From contig CANBYN010000116.1 of NCBI GenBank assembly GCA_947373615.1, forward strand, positions 1 to 6,212: DNA of 6,212 nucleotides, read 5' to 3'. The notes under the pieces are model-generated. The model was not told the DNA's origin and searched no databases. It saw only the letters and a list, made by a program, of their open reading frames with translations. The translations under genes were made by a program, and so were the position numbers. Positions 1-5,677 of the stretch are shown here, piece after piece; the first letter of the stretch is position 1, and every line of letters begins with the position of its first letter. Origin of the DNA: Burkholderiaceae bacterium. GTDB lineage: Bacteria; Pseudomonadota; Gammaproteobacteria; Burkholderiales; Burkholderiaceae.

Positions 1-256
1 CGCGATCTTTGGGTTGTCGCCATATTGCAGGACCCTTATTGAAAAGCCTCAGGAAACGATCCTTTAGTGTTAGCTTATATTGAGCATCATGGATCACCAA
101 CACTTGATGCCCTCGATCCATCAATTGCTTGGCATAAGTTGCAATCATTCTCGTCCCGCCAGCCAAATTATCAGATGGTGTTACGAAAGTGATGCGCAAT
201 TTGGGTCCATCCTTGACCGGGGTACTAGTTGCCAAATCTGGACTTTCAACCGTCAT
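1..256 (-). CDS. Glycosyltransferase family 4 (GT-B fold), N-terminal fragment
   Basis: This is the first 85 codons of a gene that runs off the low-coordinate edge of the window. The translation starts MTVESPDLATSTP and then gives the opening of a GT-B glycosyltransferase: a first beta strand (LRITFVTP, residues 20-27), a glycine-rich loop (NLAGGTRM, 30-37), a helix (IATYAKQLMDRGH) and a second strand (QVLVIHD). This strand-GG-loop-helix-strand pattern is typical of the acceptor-binding N-domain of family 4 enzymes that add sugars to lipid-linked glycans at the inner membrane. The ATG overlaps the stop of the upstream CHASE gene in an ATGA, and no clear Shine-Dalgarno is visible, so translation is probably coupled. 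The C-terminal nucleotide-sugar domain is outside the window, so the sugar specificity cannot be judged. The family call is fairly secure; the role in surface glycan synthesis is inferred from the neighbours. Confidence 0.83.
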   Translation of the reverse strand, partial: MTVESPDLATSTPVKDGPKLRITFVTPSDNLAGGTRMIATYAKQLMDRGHQVLVIHDAQYKLTLKDRFLRLFNKGPAIWRQPKDR

Positions 257-1461
257 GAAGTTATTTGCTTATCACGCACTGAAGGGTAAATGAAAAATAG
301 CCCAGTCAAGCCAATCGCAATGAGGATGCTAAGAATTGAAAAAGCCCATATCCATCGAGATGGCTCCTGAGTATTTGCCGAGAAAAATGGGGTGGTTTGG
401 ATATCTAAAATCCAGCTACGCCCAAATGCTGACAACACCTTCTCAGTGTTAATCACACCCATAATTTTTAGACTATATCCGGGTGTGCTCCAAAATCTTG
501 TTCTATCGCCTTCACCTTCGTCTATAACAACGTATTCTAGGTTTTTATTTCGCAAATACATTTCCTGAAACAAGGCTTCAGGAAGAATGCGGAAAAATAC
601 CCAACCTTTAATTGCTTGAACTCTTTGATCATCGCTACCCAATGGCATATCTGGGGTATATATCGGCGAAAACAGGAGAAGCTGCGCATCTGGCCGACCA
701 TTTTCTTGAATCAACTTGATCGGAGCAGTCATGACAGTCTGCCCTGTTTTGGCTGCTTGATCGGCGGCACTTTTCAATATGATGTCTGAGGCAACATCTA
801 AGCCAACCAATTGGAAATTTGCATCTAATGGTTCGACATACTGAACTACATAAAAATCATTCGGATTTTTACCTATCTGTTTCAAAGTGAACCCCGCCCT
901 ACCATTGAGGCGCTGATCACCAATAAATTTGCCAAGACCGTCTTGAGGGACTCGTTCTATATAGCCCATCCCACTTAAACCTGGAAATCTAGCGGTTAAG
1001 TTTTGACTTGACATATAGCTTTGTAAGCGTCGCCCAATAACCGTCGCATGATTTGTTGATGCTCCCCCCATCTGCGACCTTAAAAAACCATACCCAAATG
1101 CGCCTGGCATATTAAATACCTCACTAACGCTTACAGGTTTTGCTTGCTCATCATCAGCATTAGGCTTTGCTTCACTAAATGGATACTGCTTTACTAAAGA
1201 GGGCTCTGTTGACAAAACCACGCCGCGCAACTCAAGTAAGCCTTGACCGAAAACAATCAAATGCTCATTAACATCCCCTGTGAATTGCGTCATTAGCGAA
1301 GAGGCAATCGTTTTGAAATTGTGTGTTCGCGTAAGGTTTTGCGCTATACCAGCTATCCCTAAAAACAGGAAAGTCAAAATACATAACCCAATAGCAATTT
1401 TCTTAATAGGTAAACTATTGATCCTATTTTGAATGCGTATGGGGATAAGTTGTTTTGGCAT
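253..1461 (-). CDS. Membrane-anchored stand-alone CHASE-domain protein
   Basis: The protein has a basic N-terminus, one transmembrane helix (about residues 26-44, numbered from the GTG at 1473), a large extracytoplasmic part, a second helix (about 374-395) and an 11-residue cytoplasmic tail. The extracytoplasmic part reads as a CHASE sensor domain: FPGLSGMGYIERVP (163-176), YVVQYVEPLDANFQLVGLD (208-226), GQTVMTAPIKL (244-254) and LLLFSPIY (265-272). CHASE domains normally bind small ligands outside the membrane and pass a signal to a kinase, GGDEF or cyclase domain. Here nothing follows the second helix. About 40 extra residues lie between the first CHASE helix and the FPG segment. Two starts are possible: a GTG at 1473 that overlaps the upstream stop as GTGA, or the ATG at 1461, four bases after AGAAG. 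I prefer the ATG. The stop overlaps the next glycosyltransferase. A role in glycan export or its control is inferred from position only. Confidence 0.88.
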   Translation of the reverse strand: MPKQLIPIRIQNRINSLPIKKIAIGLCILTFLFLGIAGIAQNLTRTHNFKTIASSLMTQFTGDVNEHLIVFGQGLLELRGVVLSTEPSLVKQYPFSEAKPNADDEQAKPVSVSEVFNMPGAFGYGFLRSQMGGASTNHATVIGRRLQSYMSSQNLTARFPGLSGMGYIERVPQDGLGKFIGDQRLNGRAGFTLKQIGKNPNDFYVVQYVEPLDANFQLVGLDVASDIILKSAADQAAKTGQTVMTAPIKLIQENGRPDAQLLLFSPIYTPDMPLGSDDQRVQAIKGWVFFRILPEALFQEMYLRNKNLEYVVIDEGEGDRTRFWSTPGYSLKIMGVINTEKVLSAFGRSWILDIQTTPFFSANTQEPSRWIWAFSILSILIAIGLTGLFFIYPSVRDKQITS

Positions 1462-1469
1462 TATTCTTC

Positions 1470-3842
1470 TCACTTAAGATTCTTATTGCGCCCGATTTTT
1501 TCTTTACCCCAAACCCAAAGTCTCAGGCCGGCCACGTACAACCGTCGAGCAATGAAGCGAGCCTTTGAATATGACTCTCGAGCAATCGCGTCAATTTTGT
1601 GCTCGGTAGATTGGATATATCCATGTAAAACGGGATACGCTTTAGCCCACTTTAGATACTGCGTTTGTGCCATCAATAATGCAATTTGAATTTTCAATTG
1701 CATTTCTGAGAGGGTCATTAACGCACTAAAACGGGTTTGAGTAATTGATTCAGTCATTTGCTTTTGAACATCATTGCCAAGCTCCATCATTGGGACGTGA
1801 GTCACAATCAGCCCAACTGCCGCAGGATTAATTCTACTGATCTGCTGACGCGCTTTCAATACATCCGAGCGCCCAACCTCGCCAACCTCAACAATCAAGA
1901 AGACTTGACCAATCATATCAATCAACAGCTCTGAATCGGCGCTATGCATAATCGGTGGCACCTCAACGAGGACGATGTCAAACTCCTTGGACCAAACTGC
2001 AAAAGCCTCTTTCAAGCGATCCAGGCGTTGTAGACCGGCCGATTGAGACCCTAATCCGACAACATTTAAAGCCATCTCATTGAGCTCTAGACCTCCATTG
2101 GAAGACATGGATATCTCTTTGAGCTCTAGGCTTCCAATTGCAGACATTGGGCCAACCTTGCCAGACAACATATCATGCAAATTAGGTCCGGCAATATTGA
2201 TCGGGGAATTCAGACGCATATGGTTGGCATCTACAACCAGAACGCGCGTGCCTAAAATTTGCAATGTTTTTGCAATGTCCAGAATAGCTTCGGTAGATTC
2301 CCCGCCATAACCCAATGGCGCGAAGGCAAACACTCCGTTATCGCTACTTAACTTATTGCGTAACAAGGTTGACGCCAAACGACGACTTTGCTCTTCTTGC
2401 AACATCTTGGCTGATACATCGCTTCTCGCATCTACCAGCCAGCCGGCAGCCTGCATTCCCATTGCCTTCTCTGCGTCACCCACTGTCAATATACGACGAT
2501 CTAACATATCCAACACGATAGGAACAACCAAGGCTACGAGCAAGCAGACCAACATGAGCAGTAATAGCATGCGGAAACGACCAATATTCTCAGCCCGCTC
2601 TGCAGGCAGGGCAGGTTGCATTACCCTAACCCACCCAATTGCACCTCTTTCCAAGGTAATTTCCCGAATCCGGTCACGAACGGCATTTAGCTCTGTAGTG
2701 CGCTTATTCATTTTCTCGGTGAGCACTTCGGCTTCACGAGCCAATTTAGCGTAGTCACCAGCCTTAGTGGAAGTCTCTTGCAGATTTTTCTGAAGTTCTT
2801 GCTCAACCTTCGCTGTTTGTTGAAAGCTCGAAGTCAGGCGAGCAGTGACAGTCTCTCTTGCCTCCGTCTCCGCTTTCTTTTGAGCCTCAATTAAACGCTT
2901 CAGTGTGAGATCATATTCGTCCTTTGCAGCCTGATAAGAGGGGTGCGCAGGCTTTAAACCAGCCATAATTTGATTTAAGACTTCAAGGCGATTTATCGCA
3001 GCGGTCGTCAAGCTAGTTAAGTCTGGAGATATGTTTTTAAGAGCAGCAACCGAAAAAGTCTCGCGAGCTACAGAATCTTTATTGTCTTGATATGCCTTCA
3101 GGCTATTTTCAGCCAAACTACGCTCAATTGAGGCTGTTATTAGCTGATCTCTCAACTTTGCCAGGACAGTATCATAGGGATTCATGATTCCACCGGTTGG
3201 GGTAAATGATGTTACCCCCAGATCGGCAGCAATTGCAGCGCGCTTTTCCTCATAATCCGCCATCTCCACTTCGAACTTATTTTTTTGGTCTACCAGAGCT
3301 TTAATACGATCATCTGCCCCGTATAACTGCTCTGATCTGACCAAGGTCTCAAACTGAGACATGAGTTCATTGAGTATGTCGTCCAAATATTTTGGATCTT
3401 CAGCATTGATCAGCACCCGAACCATATAGGTATCTAGCACCGGCAAAACCACTAAGGTCCTTTGTAGGCGCCTTATACATCTATGATGCGACGCCTCCGA
3501 CCCCTCACATACTGGGATACCAGACTTTTCTAGTTTTGAGATTGCAGAGTCAAGTAAATCATAGCGCTTTAGCTCTGTTGAGAGCTGATTGACAAGTTGT
3601 CGATAATTCGAATTCGAGTTAGATCGAACTGCTACCTCATCTTGAACCGTCTGAGTCATTTGGAATGACGGGAAGACTTCAAAAACAGATTCCGTAACGA
3701 AATTTGCTTGGCCTTTGACAAATACGAAAGGCAGCCCCAGGACGAAGACTGCCAAGGCAGCCCACATACCTATCCGACCACGCTTCATTAAACTTGCTAT
3801 TGGGTTTAATCTGCGGCCTGCTGGTTTAAATTCTTCGCTCAT
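1470..3842 (-). CDS. Wzz/Wzc-type polysaccharide co-polymerase with degenerate tyrosine-kinase-like domain
   Basis: The 790-residue product follows the order of Wzc/GumC-type chain-length and export proteins: short cytoplasmic N-terminus, first membrane helix (about 26-43), periplasmic Wzz-like part, long charged helical or coiled-coil stretch (about 180-400), second membrane helix (about 424-446), then a cytoplasmic BY-kinase-like domain. That domain keeps the EQSRRLASTLLRNKL helix (484-498, the EAxRxLRTNL position) and a Walker A'-like strand (VLVVDA, 534-539). Its Walker A loop reads GYGGEST (511-517), so the catalytic lysine is replaced by E515. The Walker B-like strand is IVLVEVPP (623-630), with E627 where Asp is usual. 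The C-terminal tyrosines (Y729, Y736, Y742, Y758, Y769) are scattered rather than clustered. A 13-residue tandem repeat sits at 566-591. An in-frame TAA upstream fixes the ATG; no strong Shine-Dalgarno is visible. It probably sets chain length and links to outer-membrane export; kinase activity looks unlikely. Confidence 0.9.
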   Translation of the reverse strand: MSEEFKPAGRRLNPIASLMKRGRIGMWAALAVFVLGLPFVFVKGQANFVTESVFEVFPSFQMTQTVQDEVAVRSNSNSNYRQLVNQLSTELKRYDLLDSAISKLEKSGIPVCEGSEASHHRCIRRLQRTLVVLPVLDTYMVRVLINAEDPKYLDDILNELMSQFETLVRSEQLYGADDRIKALVDQKNKFEVEMADYEEKRAAIAADLGVTSFTPTGGIMNPYDTVLAKLRDQLITASIERSLAENSLKAYQDNKDSVARETFSVAALKNISPDLTSLTTAAINRLEVLNQIMAGLKPAHPSYQAAKDEYDLTLKRLIEAQKKAETEARETVTARLTSSFQQTAKVEQELQKNLQETSTKAGDYAKLAREAEVLTEKMNKRTTELNAVRDRIREITLERGAIGWVRVMQPALPAERAENIGRFRMLLLLMLVCLLVALVVPIVLDMLDRRILTVGDAEKAMGMQAAGWLVDARSDVSAKMLQEEQSRRLASTLLRNKLSSDNGVFAFAPLGYGGESTEAILDIAKTLQILGTRVLVVDANHMRLNSPINIAGPNLHDMLSGKVGPMSAIGSLELKEISMSSNGGLELNEMALNVVGLGSQSAGLQRLDRLKEAFAVWSKEFDIVLVEVPPIMHSADSELLIDMIGQVFLIVEVGEVGRSDVLKARQQISRINPAAVGLIVTHVPMMELGNDVQKQMTESITQTRFSALMTLSEMQLKIQIALLMAQTQYLKWAKAYPVLHGYIQSTEHKIDAIARESYSKARFIARRLYVAGLRLWVWGKEKIGRNKNLK
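2070..2147 (-). repeat. 39-bp in-frame tandem repeat inside the Wzc-like gene
   Basis: Two adjacent 39-base units (2147-2109 and 2108-2070, read on the minus strand) encode MSAIGSLELKEIS and MSSNGGLELNEMA, with 7 of 13 residues identical. At the DNA level the shared core is TTGAGCTCTAG (plus strand, from 2080 and 2119), followed by a similar CTTCCA/CCTCCA stretch and AGACAT. It lies between the Walker A'-like and Walker B-like strands of the kinase-like domain. It looks like a local duplication of exactly 13 codons that kept the frame. Confidence 0.75.
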
Positions 3843-3863
3843 TCGCCCATCAAAACCCTGAAA

Positions 3864-3931
3864 ATTTTATGCAAAATACCACAAACAACATTGAAACAGG
3901 AAAGTGTTGTGATTTGTGACAGAAATGTCAA
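3864..3931 (-). promoter_or_regulatory. Candidate promoter region for the Wzc-like gene
   Basis: Reading the minus strand, a perfect TTGACA lies at 3931-3926, just after the stop of the upstream glycosyltransferase. Seventeen bases on is AACACT (3908-3903), a poor -10 match with 3 of 6 bases. A much better -10-like hexamer, TAAAAT, lies at 3869-3864, but it is too far from this -35 and has only a weak AATGTT at the usual -35 distance. So the -35 is convincing and the pairing is not. The location directly upstream of a 790-codon gene, in the only gap of the locus, makes an internal promoter plausible. Confidence 0.4.
3880..3918. repeat. Second, bulged inverted repeat in the intergenic region
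   Basis: CACAAACAACA at 3880-3890 on the plus strand is complementary to TGTTG (3905-3909) and TTTGTG (3913-3918), with a 3-base bulge (TGA, 3910-3912). This gives an 11-pair imperfect stem with a 14-base loop. It abuts the TGACA/TGTCA repeat. If transcription starts upstream or reads through, it could fold in the leader RNA. The arms are AT-rich and the function is unknown, so chance occurrence is possible. Confidence 0.35.
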
Positions 3932-3934
3932 AAA
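3913..3934. repeat. Inverted repeat TGACA-GAAA-TGTCA overlapping a -35 hexamer
   Basis: Perfect 5-bp arms with a 4-base spacer (3917-3930) extend by TTT/AAA on the outside after one mismatch (3916 against 3931), giving arms of about 9 bp. One arm coincides with the TTGACA hexamer of the minus strand. No T-run follows the stem on either strand, so it is not a normal intrinsic terminator. An operator for a dimeric regulator is the natural reading, but the regulator is unknown. Confidence 0.5.
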
Positions 3935-3942
3935 GGGGTTCC

Positions 3943-5142
3943 TTAATCTCGTCGTGTCCGAATCCAACCAATCCGCTTACGGGCGATATAAGCGAAATAG
4001 ATGGGTAATTTCCACAAAAGGTAGCCAGGAATCATCGCCAGATCTCTCAATGGAATCGTTGTTCTCCCAAAGCGCCACCACGAAAGCAAAATAGCGCAAG
4101 CCAAAGCAGCCAGCACGACAAGCAAAAACAGGAAAGTATTTAAAAATACGGGCAGAAAGTAGGCTAAAGCCCCAAAAAACAGCAAGCAAGCCAGAATAAT
4201 AGCGATATATAAGGCAGTTGGTGGAATGACCAAGTCTAATGCCAGCGCAAACTTCGGTTTCGTTGGTTTGGAAATCCAGGAGGCAAGTAATTTTGGAAGC
4301 TCTTCGCGCATTGTTTGAAGGTGACCATGCTCCCAGCGCGATTTTTGTCCGCGCGCCACTTCTCCTGCTTCAGGAAAATAGCTGAGCACCTTTGAAGCTG
4401 AAGTGAATAAAGGAGGGGTGCCGGCCAGAGTCAGATCGATGCCTAGCTTCATATCTTCTGTAATGTGCCCAGTGGCCAGATTGGCTGAATTAATGATGGC
4501 CCATGGAAATGCCATCCCCGTTCCCATTAAGTGACTTACCTGACCAATCAGATCAACCCCACGAGGTCGAACCAGGTTTTTTAACAGAAATGCAAAAGCC
4601 ATAATGCGAGTACGCACTGAAGCGTCTGTATTAGCTAGCATGAGATTGAGCATTTGTACTGGTCGAGCCATTTTCAGGGACAGCGCGGCAATAGCGCGAA
4701 CGCCTTCCCCCTCCACTACACAATCAGCATCCACTACCATGACCACGTCAGGGGGTGAGCTCCGGAGATAGTTAATGGCGAAATCCAAGGCGTAACCTTT
4801 CCCGCGCTTTTCCAAGTTGTGGCGCTCAATTACCGTAGCTCCAGCAGCCAACGCTTGAGCAGCAGTATCGTCAGTGGAATTATCCGATACGACCACTAAT
4901 TGATCCATTTCACCTAATTGCGGCAATAGATTTTTGATGGTGGGGACTACAAAAAACGATTCATTGTGAGCAGGGATGATGATCGCTAGACGCATGTCTT
5001 TTGTGGCGGGGGGCAGCTTTTTTGGGGCCCTAGAATACAAAGCTGCAAGCGTGAGAACAATTAACGCAAACGCAGGGATCGAGAGCGCAATGGCAAGAAT
5101 CAAACTGACTTGAGAAAGCACTCCTAAAATTTCACTTAGCAT
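3943..5142 (-). CDS. Membrane-bound family 2 glycosyltransferase, processive type
   Basis: The product has 399 residues. An N-terminal membrane helix (about 11-34) is followed by a cytoplasmic GT-A domain and a hydrophobic C-terminal region with at least two or three helices (about 305-330, 331-356, 368-385). Catalytic signatures are in the expected order: PAHNE (57-61), SDNSTDD (86-92), the metal-binding VVDAD (136-140), the general-base motif TED (228-230) and QKSRW (266-270), the QxxRW acceptor-site motif. Together these mark inverting synthases of the cellulose, hyaluronan and poly-GlcNAc synthase type, which extend or start glycans from nucleotide sugars at the inner membrane. The ATG is preceded by GAGGGAG at 5153-5147, four bases upstream, so the start is well supported. 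It overlaps the end of the acyltransferase gene by 11 bases. The sugar donor cannot be read from sequence. Whether it acts processively or adds one sugar within a repeat-unit pathway is open. Confidence 0.92.
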   Translation of the reverse strand: MLSEILGVLSQVSLILAIALSIPAFALIVLTLAALYSRAPKKLPPATKDMRLAIIIPAHNESFFVVPTIKNLLPQLGEMDQLVVVSDNSTDDTAAQALAAGATVIERHNLEKRGKGYALDFAINYLRSSPPDVVMVVDADCVVEGEGVRAIAALSLKMARPVQMLNLMLANTDASVRTRIMAFAFLLKNLVRPRGVDLIGQVSHLMGTGMAFPWAIINSANLATGHITEDMKLGIDLTLAGTPPLFTSASKVLSYFPEAGEVARGQKSRWEHGHLQTMREELPKLLASWISKPTKPKFALALDLVIPPTALYIAIILACLLFFGALAYFLPVFLNTFLFLLVVLAALACAILLSWWRFGRTTIPLRDLAMIPGYLLWKLPIYFAYIARKRIGWIRTRRD

Positions 5143-5668
5143 GATTCTCCCTCTTGTGACCGGCGGGCTTAATCACGGCAGGCACGCCTACAGCAATGGA
5201 ATTGCTAGGAACATCACGAAGCACTACTGCATTTGCACCAATAAAAACGTTATCGCCAATTTTAATATTCCCTAGTAGTTTGGCGCCCGTACCAATATCA
5301 ACCCCATTACCAATCTGCGGCGCGCACGGATCATCGACTCTCGCTAGACCAATCACCACTCCATTTCGAATGCGGCAGTTATCACCAAACTTCGCAAAAC
5401 CGCTCACCACGATTCCGCCTGAATGCTCAATAATGAAGTTTTTACCAATGGGCACTTCACAGGGAAGCTCAATACCGGTGATGATTTGAATCAATTTAAA
5501 AAGAATCTTATAGACAAAAGAAAATAGCTTACGAAGTATTGCTGGTCGCACGGTATAACGCCAACGTCCAAAGCGATACACTACTAAGGCCCAAAAACCT
5601 TGAGCCCCCCAATCGCAGCCATGCGCTTGATAATCAGCACGAATATTTGTAAACAAATTAGCCCTCAA
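5132..5668 (-). CDS. CysE-like hexapeptide-repeat acyltransferase (probable O-acetyltransferase of the glycan locus)
   Basis: The 178-residue protein starts with a short helical part resembling serine acetyltransferase N-domains (NIRADYQAHGCDWGAQGFWALVVYRFGRWR, 8-37). A left-handed beta-helix follows, with hexapeptide repeats (about 68-165): VPIGKN, IGNGVDIGTGAKLLGNIKIGDNVFIGANAVVL and the closing GVPAVI. The active-site histidine is present in EHSGGIVV (H82). The second histidine of true CysE, normally in the RHPKI segment, is replaced by A116 (CAPQI). The N-domain is far shorter than in the roughly 270-residue E. coli CysE. Acetyl-CoA as donor is likely from the fold; a sugar acceptor rather than serine is inferred from the missing histidine and the locus. 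No ATG exists near the N-terminus. TTG at 5668 fits the family start, but the only good Shine-Dalgarno (AAAGG, 5687-5683) is better spaced for ATT at 5677. Confidence 0.87.
   Translation of the reverse strand: MRANLFTNIRADYQAHGCDWGAQGFWALVVYRFGRWRYTVRPAILRKLFSFVYKILFKLIQIITGIELPCEVPIGKNFIIEHSGGIVVSGFAKFGDNCRIRNGVVIGLARVDDPCAPQIGNGVDIGTGAKLLGNIKIGDNVFIGANAVVLRDVPSNSIAVGVPAVIKPAGHKRENHAK
5143..5153 (-). promoter_or_regulatory. Strong ribosome binding site of the family 2 glycosyltransferase
   Basis: On the minus strand GAGGGAG (5153-5147) stands four bases before the ATG at 5142-5140 and lies inside the 3' end of the acyltransferase gene. It is the clearest Shine-Dalgarno of the window and decides the start, giving an 11-base gene overlap. 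Confidence 0.75.
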
Positions 5669-5677
5669 GTGATCAAT

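Noticed and set aside
2356..2754. 132-codon open frame on the plus strand
   Set aside because: It lies wholly antisense to the strongly supported Wzc-like gene, shows no recognisable domain, has a composition typical of a shadow frame and has no convincing ribosome binding site.
3913..3934. TGACA/TGTCA stem as an intrinsic terminator after the glycosyltransferase gene
   Set aside because: The stem is only 5 perfect base pairs, is not GC-rich and has no T-run after it on the minus strand.
3891..4094. Short plus-strand frame beginning in the intergenic gap
   Set aside because: Most of it is antisense to the end of the family 2 glycosyltransferase, and the translation resembles no protein family. 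The gap is better explained by regulatory sequence.
3977..4189. 70-codon minus-strand frame inside the glycosyltransferase
   Set aside because: It is another frame of the same strand overlapping the C-terminal membrane region of the real gene. Its hydrophobicity is inherited from that region.
5196..5489. 97-codon open frame on the plus strand
   Set aside because: It is antisense to the hexapeptide-repeat acyltransferase. Its repetitive Pro/Thr/Ile/Leu make-up is the mirror of the IG-rich repeat codons.
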